Positions 1 to 8,800 are shown, numbered from the stretch's first letter. The stretch is 15,533 nt of DNA from DASZTU01 sp035493835 (GCA_035493835.1 DATJHO010000100.1:1-15533), one strand, 5' to 3'. The notes: generated from the sequence alone by a model not told the origin. Translations and numbers: made by a program.

Positions 1-1061
1 TGCCAGACTTGGATGGCTCGGGCGCGGAAACCGCCGGCGCAGCAGAGAAGGTAATACTGCCACATGCGGTAGAAGCGCCACTGCTCCGGCGTCTGCGGGG
101 TGGGCCACTTGGTGCGGAAATTGTCCCACCAGGCGACCAGCGTCTTGTCGTAATGGGGCCCGATATTGTGGAGGTCGACGACGGTGAACAGGCCCTCCAT
201 CGCCTCGCCGACCTGCTTCAGCGAGGGCAGCACACCACCGGGGAAAATGTACTTTTCGATCCAGGGGTCGATGGTTTCCTTCGAATCCGGCGAGCCGATG
301 GTGTGGAGCAGGAACAGCCCGTCGTCCTTGATCACCCGCCGCGCCGTCTCGAAATAGGTGCGGAAATTCTTGTGGCCGACATGCTCGAACATGCCCATCG
401 AGACGATCTTGTCCGCCTTGCCGGTGAACTCGCGATAATCCTTTACCTGGAACTCGACCGGCAGATTCTTGTAGCGCTCGCGGCCATAGGCGGCCTGGTC
501 GGGCGACACGGTAACGCCAACGCAGTTGGCCTGATATTTTTCGGCGGCAAAGCCCATGAAGGCGCCCCAGCCGCAGCCGATATCCCAGACTGTTTCGCCG
601 GGCTTGAGCTGGACTTTGCGGCAGATCATGTCGAGCTTGGCTTCCTGCGCCTGATCGACATTTTCGACGCCTTCCGGCCAATAGCCGCAGGAGCCGGTCA
701 TGCGCGCATCGAGGCTCGCCTTATAGGCGTCGGTCTCGTTGTAGTGCATCTTGGCGACGCGCCGCGAACGGCTGATCGTCTGCATGTTGAGGAAGCGCGC
801 CTGCACGATCTGCCAGATGAGGTTTGGCGTGATCCGCAGCTTGTCCTCGATATTGGCACTAACGACACGGCTGAAGAACTCAGCCATGTCCTCGACTTCC
901 CACAGCCCATCCATATAGGCCTCGCCGAGCCCCAGCGAGCCCTGCGCATAAAGGCGCTGCCACACTTCCTTGCTTTTGATCTGCGGATCCCACGGGTTCG
1001 ATCCGTTGACGGTGATGCCGGCTGCTTCGAGCACGGGCATGAGTTCGGCTTGCTGATCCAT
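1..1061 (-). CDS. cfa: cyclopropane-fatty-acyl-phospholipid synthase, 3' end cut off by window
   Basis: Transfers a methylene group from S-adenosylmethionine to the double bond of unsaturated acyl chains in membrane phospholipids; acts at the inner membrane face. I translated 353 codons from the ATG at 1061. The N-terminal part (GSLGLGEAYMDGLW, residues 41-54) matches the CFA synthase N-terminal domain. The SAM-binding motif I is VWDIGCGWGAF at 158-168, followed by GMFEHVG at 223-229 (glutamate of the bicarbonate site in the E. coli enzyme) and LLHTIG at 251-256. The CCAGGFRAR stretch at 340-348 carries the cysteine equivalent to the conserved E. coli Cys354. By comparison with the 382-residue E. 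coli protein only some 15-25 C-terminal residues are missing. Start choice: this ATG sits where the family begins; no strong ribosome binding site is visible. It is transcribed divergently from aroK. Family assignment is near certain. Confidence 0.95.
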   Translation of the reverse strand, partial: MDQQAELMPVLEAAGITVNGSNPWDPQIKSKEVWQRLYAQGSLGLGEAYMDGLWEVEDMAEFFSRVVSANIEDKLRITPNLIWQIVQARFLNMQTISRSRRVAKMHYNETDAYKASLDARMTGSCGYWPEGVENVDQAQEAKLDMICRKVQLKPGETVWDIGCGWGAFMGFAAEKYQANCVGVTVSPDQAAYGRERYKNLPVEFQVKDYREFTGKADKIVSMGMFEHVGHKNFRTYFETARRVIKDDGLFLLHTIGSPDSKETIDPWIEKYIFPGGVLPSLKQVGEAMEGLFTVVDLHNIGPHYDKTLVAWWDNFRTKWPTPQTPEQWRFYRMWQYYLLCCAGGFRARAIQVW

Positions 1062-1205
1062 GGGGGTCTTTTCATACAGGCGAGGTTGCAAACGCGGCTA
1101 ACAAGCGCATTTTGGGGCCATAGTTCAAGCCACTTCTAAGGAATTATGTCGGAATGTGGACAGCGGGCGCATTTTGTTAACCCTGAGCATTGCCGGCGCT
1201 GTCGC

Positions 1206-1234
1206 TTGACAAGGCCCCCATCCACCGGTTCAAC
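1206..1234 (+). promoter_or_regulatory. candidate sigma-70 promoter of aroKB
   Basis: A perfect -35 box TTGACA (1206-1211) is followed after exactly 17 bases by TTCAAC (1229-1234), a weak -10. Transcription would begin near 1241, about 20 bases before the GTG at 1260. This supports the GTG rather than the ATG at 1146 as the aroK start. The -10 is poor, so the call is tentative. Confidence 0.4.
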
Positions 1235-1259
1235 CGCACCGAACGGAATTGAGGCTGGC

Positions 1260-1850
1260 GTGACCACGCGAGAAAGCAAACGGGACGATCTGCTGGCCCT
1301 CCTCGCCGGGCGCCCGATCGTTTTGGTTGGCATGATGGGCGCAGGCAAGACCACGGTTGGTCGGCGCCTTGCGGCAAAACTCGGCCGCCACTTCGTCGAT
1401 AGCGACGAGGAGGTGGAAAGGGCCGCCGGCATGACCATCGCCGAAATCTTTGCCGCCCATGGCGAGGCCGATTTTCGCGCCGGGGAAGCGCGGGTGATCG
1501 CCCGACTGCTGCGCGAGACCAATGTCGTGCTCGGGACCGGCGGCGGCGCCTTCATCAACGAGGAGACGCGGGCGCTGATCAAGGCCGAATCGGTATCGGT
1601 CTGGATCAAGGCCGAGCTCGACGTCCTGTTCCAACGCGTCTCCCGCCGCTCTAACCGGCCGCTGCTCAAGACCGCAGATCCCAAGGCAACGCTCAAGGCG
1701 CTGATGGTTCAGCGCTATCCCATCTATGCCGAGGCCGACGTAACCGTGGGCACGGGCGACGTGCCGCAGGACCAGGTGGCCATGGAAATCATTGCGGCGC
1801 TGACCCGACATCTCTCCCGCTTCTCAGCCGAGGCCAGCCATGACCACTGA
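1260..1850 (+). CDS. aroK: shikimate kinase
   Basis: Phosphorylates shikimate to shikimate 3-phosphate with ATP in the cytoplasmic shikimate pathway to aromatic amino acids. Numbering from GTG 1260 (196 residues), the Walker A loop is GMMGAGKT at 24-31, the shikimate/Mg-binding DSD is at 47-49, the substrate loop GTGGGAF at 91-97 and the lid region NRPLL at 131-135. The frame stays open upstream to an ATG at 1146, which would add 38 residues with no resemblance to the family. A GAGG about six bases before the GTG, a candidate promoter at 1206-1234 and normal family length favour the GTG. The last 11 bases overlap aroB, so the two are very probably co-transcribed and translationally coupled. 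Function is secure; the start is an inference. Confidence 0.93.
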   Translation: MTTRESKRDDLLALLAGRPIVLVGMMGAGKTTVGRRLAAKLGRHFVDSDEEVERAAGMTIAEIFAAHGEADFRAGEARVIARLLRETNVVLGTGGGAFINEETRALIKAESVSVWIKAELDVLFQRVSRRSNRPLLKTADPKATLKALMVQRYPIYAEADVTVGTGDVPQDQVAMEIIAALTRHLSRFSAEASHDH

Positions 1851-2952
1851 AAATATTGTCCACGTGCCGCTTGGCGAGCGCGCCTATGACATCGTCATCG
1901 GTGAGGGGGTGCTGGAGACGGCGGGTGAAAGGCTCAAGGCCAAATTCCCCGGCCGCCGCTTCGGCATCGTCACTGATACCGAAGTTGCCAAGGCGCAGCT
2001 GCCGCGCCTCAGGAAATCGCTCGATGCCGCCGAAATCGGCTATGCCGAGATCGTCCTGCCCAATGGCGAGGCGACAAAATCCTTCGCCCGGCTCGGCGAA
2101 GTGGTGGATGCGCTGCTGGCGGCCAAGCTCGAGCGCGGCGATCTGGTGATCGCGCTGGGTGGTGGGGTGATCGGGGACCTTGCCGGCTTTGCCGCCGCGG
2201 TCACCCGACGGGGCATGGATTTCGTGCAGGTGCCGACCTCGCTCCTTGCCCAGGTGGATTCCTCGGTCGGCGGCAAGACCGGCATCAACTCGCCGCACGG
2301 CAAGAACCTGATCGGCGCCTTTCACCAGCCCAGGCTGGTGCTGGCCGATCTTTCGACCCTCAACACGCTGCCCCCGCGCGAATTCGCCGCCGGCTATGCC
2401 GAAATGGCCAAATACGGCCTGATCGACGATGCCGAGTTCTTTTACTGGCTGGAGGCGAACCGGCAGGAGATATTTGACGGCGGCGCGGCCCGCGCCGAGG
2501 CGGTCGCTCATGCCTGCGCGGCAAAAACCCGCTTCGTGCTCGCCGACGAGAAAGAGACCGGCGTTCGCGCCCTGCTCAATCTGGGCCACACTTTTGGGCA
2601 TGCGCTCGAAAAGGCGACCGGCTTTTCCGACCGGCTGCTGCACGGCGAAGGGGTTTCCATTGGCATGGTGCTGGCGCACGGCTTTTCGGCCAGGCTCGGC
2701 CTTGCCAATTCGCAGGATACGGGCCGGGTCGAGGCGCATCTGCGCGCGGCGGGGCTGCCGACAAAGCTATCGGACATTCCCGGCGAGCTGCCGCCGACGC
2801 CGGTTTTGATGGATGCCATCGCCCAGGACAAGAAGGTGGTCCGCGGGGCGCTGACCTTCATTCTCACCCGCGGGATCGGCGAGGCCTTCATCGAAAAGAA
2901 CGTCGATCCGGCGACCGTCGCCGCATTCCTCGATGAGAAACGGGCGGAGTAG
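1840..2952 (+). CDS. aroB: 3-dehydroquinate synthase
   Basis: Converts 3-deoxy-arabino-heptulosonate 7-phosphate to 3-dehydroquinate, the second step of the shikimate pathway, using NAD and a divalent metal (usually Zn). The 370-residue length is typical. The NAD-binding GGGVIGDLAGF is at 107-117, DSSVGGKTG at 140-148 and the K155-N156 pair in HGKNLIGAFHQP. Likely metal ligands are E188 (GYAEMAKYG), H250 (NLGHTFGHA) and H268 (LLHGEGVSIGM). The ATG start is well supported: GAGG at 1830-1833 lies six bases upstream, inside the end of aroK, and the frames overlap by 11 bases. aroK-aroB is a common gene pair in proteobacteria. The gene converges on the transporter gene with only 12 bases between stop codons and no obvious terminator there. 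Confidence 0.97.
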   Translation: MTTENIVHVPLGERAYDIVIGEGVLETAGERLKAKFPGRRFGIVTDTEVAKAQLPRLRKSLDAAEIGYAEIVLPNGEATKSFARLGEVVDALLAAKLERGDLVIALGGGVIGDLAGFAAAVTRRGMDFVQVPTSLLAQVDSSVGGKTGINSPHGKNLIGAFHQPRLVLADLSTLNTLPPREFAAGYAEMAKYGLIDDAEFFYWLEANRQEIFDGGAARAEAVAHACAAKTRFVLADEKETGVRALLNLGHTFGHALEKATGFSDRLLHGEGVSIGMVLAHGFSARLGLANSQDTGRVEAHLRAAGLPTKLSDIPGELPPTPVLMDAIAQDKKVVRGALTFILTRGIGEAFIEKNVDPATVAAFLDEKRAE

Positions 2953-2964
2953 CGCCCGCCGGCC

Positions 2965-3621
2965 TCACGCCGCCTGCGGCTGAACGAGCGGCCCCATCAG
3001 CGCGCGATACGGCGCCAGCAGCACGCCGGCGGCGAGGAATTTTACCGAAAAATCGCCCGCGGCCAGCGAAATCCAGAGCGGCACCAGGGCACCGATGCCG
3101 AAGAAGGGCGCGGGGAAAGCAAGCGAGCCGTCCGGATGGCCGAACAATTGGTCAAGGCCCGCGAACACCGGCGAAAAGGCCAGGCTGAAGAAGATCAGCG
3201 TATCGATAGCCGAGCCGAGGAGCGGCGCCGCCAACGGCCCCTGCCACCACGGCCCGCGGCGCAGTTTCGAAAAAATCGCGATATCGAGCAGCTGGCCGAT
3301 GAGGAAGGCCGTGCACGAGGCGGTCGCGACCCGGGGGCTCGCCAGAAAGGCGGAGACCACGATGCCGACGAGGAACCCGGCAAGCACCACCCGGCGGGCG
3401 GTGAAGGAACCGAGACGCCGGTTGGTCAGATCGGTGACGAGGAACGCGACCGGATAGGTAAAGGCCCCCCAGGTGAGAAAATCCGCCAGGTTCAGCGGCC
3501 CCAGATGCACCTGGACCGGGAACTGCACCAAGATGTTCGAGGCCGCAACCACCGCCACCATGGCGAGCACGGGCAGGAAATAATCACGGAGGCGGGTTTG
3601 TCTGGTCACTGATTTCTCCAT
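2965..3621 (-). CDS. VUT/YhhQ-family membrane transporter, probable queuosine precursor transporter
   Basis: Inner-membrane protein of 218 residues with about six hydrophobic segments. It belongs to the VUT (formerly DUF165) family; the E. coli member YhhQ is reported to import queuosine precursors for tRNA modification, and I infer that role here. Supporting features are the polar-hydrophobic signature FLVTDLTNRRLGSFTARRVV (about residues 60-79), then an ASCTAFLIGQLLDIAIF helix and GSAIDTLIFFSLAF. Start is uncertain: the ATG at 3621 has no good ribosome binding site and abuts a 15-base GGGGG/CCCCC hairpin, whereas the in-frame GTG at 3609 has GGAG six bases upstream and would give 214 residues starting TRQTRLRDYF. 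No queuosine biosynthesis gene lies nearby to confirm the substrate. Confidence 0.88.
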   Translation of the reverse strand: MEKSVTRQTRLRDYFLPVLAMVAVVAASNILVQFPVQVHLGPLNLADFLTWGAFTYPVAFLVTDLTNRRLGSFTARRVVLAGFLVGIVVSAFLASPRVATASCTAFLIGQLLDIAIFSKLRRGPWWQGPLAAPLLGSAIDTLIFFSLAFSPVFAGLDQLFGHPDGSLAFPAPFFGIGALVPLWISLAAGDFSVKFLAAGVLLAPYRALMGPLVQPQAA

Positions 3622-3623
3622 TT

Positions 3624-3795
3624 GGGGGTACTGCCCCCTCGCGTTTTCGGGAGGGGCAGACCCCCCTCATCCGCCCTTCGGGCACCTTCTCCCGCGAGGG
3701 GAGAAGGAGGAGCGTGCGTTGCACCGCCGTGCCACAACTCCCCTCTCCCCTTGTGGGAGAGGGTGTCGGCAGGCTGGTGATGGGTGGGCCCCACG
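3624..3795. repeat. intergenic mosaic repeat, family A, copy 1
   Basis: GC-rich block of three or more hairpins between the transporter and rpmB: GGGGG-TACTG-CCCCC (3624-3638), CCTTCTCCC-GCGA-GGGGAGAAGG (3685-3708) and CCCTCTCCC with GGGAGAGGG (3741-3763). The last runs into a tail rich in GGTG and GGGTGGG. The two larger hairpin modules recur at 12367-12512 in the opposite order. Such REP-like elements are common between genes in Hyphomicrobiales; no coding potential is evident. Confidence 0.75.
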
Positions 3796-3810
3796 CACGT
3801 GCCTAGCCCT

Positions 3811-3845
3811 AAAACAAAACCCGCGCGCTAAGGAAGCACGCGGGC
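3811..3845 (-). terminator. intrinsic terminator of rpmB
   Basis: On the minus strand a GC stem (CCCGCGTGC with its partner GCGCGCGGG, loop around TTCCTTA) is followed directly by TTTTGTTTT. It lies 23 bases past the rpmB stop. Stem, loop and U-run fit a Rho-independent terminator. Confidence 0.8.
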
Positions 3846-3867
3846 GAAAACTTCAAGGCACAGAACC

Positions 3868-4152
3868 TCAGGCGGCCAGGGCAGCCCGGATTTCCTTCTT
3901 CAGGAGCTGAGCGCGCTCGGAGAGTTCGCTCTCGTCGGCCTTGAGCAGGAAGGCATCGAGCCCGCCGCGATGTTCGACCGAACGCAGCGCGTTGGCCGAG
4001 ATCCGCAGCCGGACGGAGCGGCCGAGCGAGTCGGACAGCAGCGTCACGTTGAGGAGGTTGGGCAGGAACCGGCGACGCGTCTTGTTGATCGCGTGGCTGA
4101 CGGTATTGCCGGTCATTACGCCCTTGCCGGTCAGTTCACAGCGCCGAGACAT
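3868..4152 (-). CDS. rpmB: 50S ribosomal protein bL28
   Basis: Large-subunit ribosomal protein of 94 residues. The N-terminus MSRRCELTGKGVMTGNTVSH and the following NKTRRRFLPNLLNV are diagnostic of bL28. It is longer than the 78-residue E. coli protein; the C-terminal extension (VEHRGGLDAFLLKADESELS and an Ala-rich end) is the usual alphaproteobacterial form. Only one cysteine is present, so this is not the zinc-ribbon type. It has its own predicted promoter (4236-4264) and terminator (3811-3845), so it looks monocistronic. The ribosome binding site is weak: an AGGA about 12 bases before the ATG. Confidence 0.97.
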   Translation of the reverse strand: MSRRCELTGKGVMTGNTVSHAINKTRRRFLPNLLNVTLLSDSLGRSVRLRISANALRSVEHRGGLDAFLLKADESELSERAQLLKKEIRAALAA

Positions 4153-4235
4153 TCTTGTTGTATCCTGTTCAATAGCAGCCGGTGGCGGGAGTTGGCCCGC
4201 GAGCGACCGGACGTGTCCTGAAATCTTGAGCGGCT

Positions 4236-4264
4236 TCCATAGAGAATGCCCCGCCTGCCGTCAA
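4236..4264 (-). promoter_or_regulatory. candidate sigma-70 promoter of rpmB
   Basis: Reading the minus strand, TTGACG (4264-4259) is followed after 17 bases by TATGGA (4241-4236). This is a good match to an alphaproteobacterial housekeeping promoter. Transcription would start near 4229, giving a leader of about 75 bases before rpmB. Confidence 0.55.
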
Positions 4265-4348
4265 GCTTGAGAGCTCAGATGTTGCCTTTCGAGCCTTGCG
4301 CGGCCCCCACGCCCCCGGCATCTTGGAACCGATGATCGATTCGTGCCG

Positions 4349-4376
4349 CCTCCTGGGGGCGAGCTAGCCCCCGAGG
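4349..4376 (+). promoter_or_regulatory. hairpin enclosing the ribosome binding site of the DUF3108 gene
   Basis: CCTC (4349-4352), a two-base bulge, then GGGGGC (4355-4360), loop GAGCTA, GCCCCC (4367-4372) and GAGG (4373-4376). The GAGG is the only good Shine-Dalgarno sequence and sits six bases before the GTG start at 4383. The hairpin would pair it with the upstream CCTC. No U-run follows, so it is not a terminator. Confidence 0.5.
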
Positions 4377-4382
4377 TTCCTC

Positions 4383-5174
4383 GTGTTCTCGCCGAGATTT
4401 CTCCCTGCCCTGCCCTTTCTGGCGCTGTCCCTGTTGGGGGTTGCGCCGGCAGCGGCCGCCGATGTGGATTCGACCGCCGGCTATTTGCTGAGCCTGGGCG
4501 GCATCAACATCGCGACCGCCGACATCCAGCTCACCGATGCCGCCGGCCATTATGACGTGAAGGCCGACGCCACGGTCACCGGCCTCGGCAGCATGGTCGC
4601 GAGCGGCACCGCCAAGGTGGAGGCAAGCGGCGTTTCCACCCCCACCGGCCTTGCCTCCCAAAAATTCGATCTCGAGACGAGGGCTCACGACGAGGATTTT
4701 TCCCTCGACGTCAAATATGAGCACGGCAATGTCGACGCCTTCGAGGTCAAGCCGCCGCTGGTCGACAACATCAACCGCGTGCCGATCGAACGCTCGCAGC
4801 TCGTCGGCGGGGTCGGCGACCTGCTCTCGGCCTTCATCCTGAAGGGCCACGAGCTCGATGCCTCGCTCTGCAACCGGCACATGCACATTTTCACCGGCGT
4901 CGAGCGCTTCGACCTCGCCATGAGCTATCTGGGCGATGACAAGGCCACGTCCCTGCGCACCGCCTATCAGGGACCTGTGGTGCAATGCCAGATCAAATAC
5001 ACCCCGATCTCCGGCCATTTCACCACCTCGGAAATGACCGACTACCTCGCCAAGTCGGACCGCATCTTCGTCTGGTATGCCCCCATGGCCGAGACCGGTT
5101 TTTTCATCCCGTATCGGGTGCTGCTCGGCACCAGCGTCGGGGATCTTTCGATGGTGCTGACCAGTTTGAAATAG
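4383..5174 (+). CDS. exported DUF3108 domain protein
   Basis: A 263-residue protein starting at GTG with a clear Sec signal peptide: basic start, hydrophobic core FLALSLLGVA, cleavage near AAA-D at about residue 26. The mature part (YLLSLGGINIATADIQL onward) has the alternating beta-strand pattern and two cysteines about 70 residues apart that I associate with the periplasmic DUF3108 family; its biochemical function is not known. Near the C-terminus are FVWYAPMAETGFFIPYRVLL and a hydrophobic end. The GTG start is chosen because GAGG lies six bases upstream and the signal peptide begins there. That ribosome binding site is held in a strong hairpin (4349-4376). It is divergent from rpmB, an arrangement I recall from Rhizobiales genomes. 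The long open frame opposite is a shadow. Confidence 0.85.
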   Translation: MFSPRFLPALPFLALSLLGVAPAAAADVDSTAGYLLSLGGINIATADIQLTDAAGHYDVKADATVTGLGSMVASGTAKVEASGVSTPTGLASQKFDLETRAHDEDFSLDVKYEHGNVDAFEVKPPLVDNINRVPIERSQLVGGVGDLLSAFILKGHELDASLCNRHMHIFTGVERFDLAMSYLGDDKATSLRTAYQGPVVQCQIKYTPISGHFTTSEMTDYLAKSDRIFVWYAPMAETGFFIPYRVLLGTSVGDLSMVLTSLK

Positions 5175-5216
5175 GTCTTTCGGGGGGCGAGCGCCAAACG
5201 GAGCCCCACCCCCGAC

Positions 5217-5310
5217 GTCATTCCGGCGCACACCGGAATCCATCGTTTGTCCCTGCCCCACCGGTGCGGCATGTTGTCCGGAGATGAATCCCGACGTTCG
5301 TCGGGATGAC
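5217..5310. repeat. intergenic mosaic repeat, family B, copy 1
   Basis: A 94-base element bounded by GTCATTCC and GGGATGAC, which are inverted copies with one mismatch. Internal hairpins are CCGG-rich (around 5223-5238) and TCCCGACGTTCGTCGGGA (5289-5306). A close second copy lies at 9603-9692. It is 42 bases past the DUF3108 stop; such elements are widespread in alphaproteobacterial intergenic DNA. Confidence 0.8.
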
Positions 5311-5841
5311 GCTGAGGGTGTTGCGGCATTGTGCCCCTCGAGGCGCCCTTACCAGCCGAATGGACCGTCGCTATGGCCCAGCACCGGCGCCTTTCGCCCG
5401 CATGGTAAATAAATTCCTAACGCGGCGACTGTCCCGTTTTGGCACCGTCAACAGGCTGTTTTGCCAATGCCGGCCCGGCAATGCCGCGGAATGCCGGGGG
5501 AGAATTGTTTATCGTCAAAAAATCTTTGCGCTTCCGGCGTTTAATAAGCTTTAGCACTTGGCCGATTCGGCGTCCCATCAACCCTTCTGCAAGCTTTGTG
5601 AACGCGAATTCGCCTATTTTGGCCCAAATCCCTCCCACAAGCTGATGACTTGCGTGTCGCTGGCCGGCACTGCCCCTATATGCAGTAGGGAACAAACTGG
5701 GACTCACCGATTCGCGCCGATTCGCTCCGTTTATGTTCCTGTTTCGTACCAAATATTAATGCCGTGCCGCTCCGGATCGAAAATTGTTTCACCCCGGTAC
5801 ACCTTTCCTTCGCCGCCGAGAGCCCCTAGGTCTAGGTCAGT
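5311..5841. other. AT-richer intergenic region upstream of the helicase
   Basis: About 530 bases with no recognised gene. Base composition is clearly lower in GC than the flanking genes, with several A/T runs (for example around 5402-5418, 5515-5526, 5540-5552 and 5749-5759). Short open frames exist on both strands, but their codon usage is unlike the neighbours and I recognise none. It holds the GANTC cluster and hairpin at 5689-5739. It presumably carries the helicase promoter, though I could not pick a convincing -35/-10 pair. Confidence 0.5.
5689..5739. promoter_or_regulatory. cluster of three GANTC sites inside an imperfect hairpin
   Basis: GACTC (5701-5705) and two GATTC sites (5709-5713 and 5719-5723) fall within 23 bases; the two GATTC lie in a 10-base direct repeat of CCGATTCGC. 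The block is framed by GGAACAAAC (5689-5697) and its partner GTT-TA-TGTTCC (5729-5739). GANTC is the target of the CcrM methyltransferase of alphaproteobacteria, which helps time cell-cycle genes. A regulatory role here is inferred. Confidence 0.4.
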
Positions 5842-8800
5842 ATGGAAGCTAGTTTCTCCTCGCCCCTCAAGGCGATCCTGGGCCCGACCAACACCGGAAA
5901 GACCTGGTTTGCCATCGAACGCATGCTGGCGCATCGCTCCGGCATGATCGGGCTGCCGTTGCGGCTGCTGGCGCGCGAGGTCTATGGGCGCCTCGTTGAC
6001 CGGGTCGGCAAGGGCGCCGTGGCCCTGGTGACGGGCGAAGAGCGCATCACCCCGCCCCACGCCCGCTACTGGGTGGCGACGGTCGAAGCCATGCCCGTCG
6101 AAATGCCGGTCGAGTGCCTCGCCATCGACGAGATCCAGACCGCCATCAATTTCGACCGCGGCCACGTCTTCACCGACCGCATTCTCAACGCCCGCGGGCT
6201 CAGCGAAACGCTGCTGCTCGGGGCCGCGACCATGGTGCCGGTGATCAAGACGCTGCTGCCCCATGCCGAAATCATCTACCGGCCGCGCCTGTCGGCGCTG
6301 ACCTATGCCGGCAGCAAGAAGATTTCGCGGCAGCCGCCGCGCTCGGCCATCGTCGCCTTTTCGGCCAGCCAGGTCTATGCCATCGCCGAACTGATCCGCC
6401 GCGAGCGCGGCGGCGCGGCCGTGGTGATGGGCGCCCTCAGCCCACGCACGCGAAACGCCCAGGTCGACCTTTACCAGAATGGCGACGTCGATTTTCTCGT
6501 GGCGACCGACGCCATCGGCATGGGGCTCAATCTCGACGTCCACCACGTGGCCTTTGCCGACGACCACAAATTCGATGGCCACCAGACGCGGCCCCTGACC
6601 CCGGCCGAGTTCGCCCAGATCGCCGGCCGCGCCGGCCGCCACCTCGACAACGGCACCTTTGGCGTCACCGCCAACGCCGAGGCTTTCGACGAGGAACTGA
6701 TCCAGGCGCTCGAAAGCCACGATTTCGAGCCGGTGCGGCAATTGCAATGGCGCAACACCCAGCTCGATTTCGCTTCGATCGATGCCTTGCGCAAAAGCCT
6801 GGAACAGCCGCCCGCGCACAAGGCGCTGACCCGGGTGCCCCTCGCCACTGACCAGCAGGCGCTGGAGTTTTTGGCCCGCAACGAGGCGGCGCGCTTTGCC
6901 ACGAGCCGACAGGCCGTCCAGCAGCTGTGGGAATGTTGCCAGATTCCCGATTATCGCGACATTTCCCCCGCCCAGCATGGGGAAATCATCACCCGCGTCT
7001 ATTGCGACCTCATGGCTCAAGGCAAGGTCGGCGCGGACTGGATTGCCGAGCAAGTGAGCTTCTGCGACAATACATCCGGCGACATAGACACCCTGTCCAA
7101 TCGGATCCGCCAAATCCGAACTTGGACGTTTGTCGCTAACCGTAGGAATTGGCTTGAAGATCCGGCGCATTGGCGCGAAAAGACCCGGGACATAGAGGAC
7201 CGCTTAAGCGATGCCCTGCATGAGCGGCTTACTCAGCGTTTCGTCGATCGGCGCACCAGCGTCCTTATCCGTCATCTGAGAGACAGACTAATGGCCTTGC
7301 CTGAAATCAACGATCGCGGCGAAGTAAGCCTGGAGGGGCACCTCATCGGTTCGATCGAGGGCTTTCGCTTCACGCTGGCAAGATCGGACGGCGAAGGCGA
7401 CGCCAAGGGCTTGCGCACCGCCGCCAGCCAGGCGATCGCCCCCGAGATCCGTAACCGTGCCGACCGCCTCACCGGCGCGCCGAACGAGGAGTTCATCCTC
7501 GCCACGGACGGTTTCGTTCGCTGGAAGGGCGAAATCGTCGCCCAGCTCGCCGAGGGCGACACGCTGCTGGCGCCGCGCCTCATCATCCTTGCGGACGAAA
7601 GCCTGAGCGGGGTCGAACTCGAGCGCGTGCAGGAGCGACTCAGCCTCTGGCTGCGCCACCACATCAACACGCTGCTCGAATCGGTGATCGCGCTGGCCGA
7701 ACCCACCGATCTCGAAGGGGCGGCGCGCGGCATCGCCTTCCGCCTGTCCGAAAACCTCGGCATCCTGCCCCGCACTGCCGTGGCCGACGAGGTCAAAGGC
7801 CTCGACCAGGACGTGCGCGGAAAAATGCGCAAGCACGGGATCAAGTTCGGCGCCTACCACATCTACCTGCCGCTGAGCCTGAAGCCCGCCCCGCGCGAAC
7901 TCGCCATCATCCTTTATGCGCTGAAGCATGGCGGCATCCGCCAGCCGGGCGTTTCCGAACTGCCGCACACCGTGCTCTCCGGCCGCACCTCCTTCCTCAT
8001 CGATCCGGAAGTGAGCACGCGCCTTTATGAGGTCGCCGGCTTCAAGGTGGCCGGCCGCCGGGCCGTGCGCGTCGACATTCTCGAGCGCCTTGCCGACATC
8101 ATCCGGCCGCTGATCGCCTTCGATCCTCGGACGGCAACCAATCCGGCGCCCGCCGGCGCCGCCGAGGGCAACGGATTTCGCGTCACGGTGGAAATGACCT
8201 CGCTGCTCGGCTGCTCGGGAGAGGACTTTACCTCAATCCTCAGTTCGCTGGGATATCGCGTGCGGCGCGTGCCGAAGCCGGTTGCGCCGGTGGAGACGCC
8301 GGCTCCGGCCGAGGCCGCGAACAGCGAGACGCCGGCCACCGAAGCTGCGTCGGACATCGTCTCGTCGCCGGAAGAAATCGCCGAGCTGGCCGTCCTCGAC
8401 GGCGCCGCGGAGCAGGACATCGCCAAGGCGGCCGAGGACTATCGCGAGGTCGCAGAATCGGTCGAGGCCGTGCCGGCCGCCGCTGTCGATGATCACGCAG
8501 CGCTCACCGCCGTAGAGGGCGCCCCGGTCGAGACCACGGAGCCGAACGCGGTGCAGGCGGCCGAGGATCTCGGCTCGGGTCCGCTCCCCGCAACGGAAGC
8601 CACGGGCGAAGCCGTTGCCGAGCCCGCGAGCGACACGCCCGTGGAGGCGGCCGAGGCCAAGCCCGCCGAGCCCGAATTCGATGAAATCTGGTATCCCGGC
8701 GGCCGTCGTCCGGAACACCGGCATGAACACCGCCGCGAGGGCCGCGGCGCGCGCCAGGGTGCTTCATCGGCCGAAGGCGAGGCCCCCAAGGAAGCCGGTG

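Noticed and set aside
9..1139. Long plus-strand open frame of 376 codons
   Set aside because: It lies opposite the CFA synthase, whose motifs are unmistakable; it has no recognisable domain.
1146..1259. N-terminal extension of shikimate kinase to ATG 1146
   Set aside because: It would run through a TTGACA promoter box and adds 38 residues foreign to the family.
4275..5261. Minus-strand open frame of 328 codons
   Set aside because: Shadow of the DUF3108 gene, which has a signal peptide and a good start signal.
5402..5418. Possible CtrA site on the minus strand (TTAG-N7-TTTA)
   Set aside because: Two mismatches to the consensus in an AT-rich stretch; chance match likely.
5417..5752. Minus-strand frame of 111 codons in the intergenic region
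   Set aside because: Starts at TTG, has A/T-rich third positions unlike the surrounding genes and resembles no family I know; the region is better read as regulatory.
5731..7170. Minus-strand open frame of 479 codons
   Set aside because: Covers the helicase core motifs in antisense; typical shadow in GC-rich DNA.
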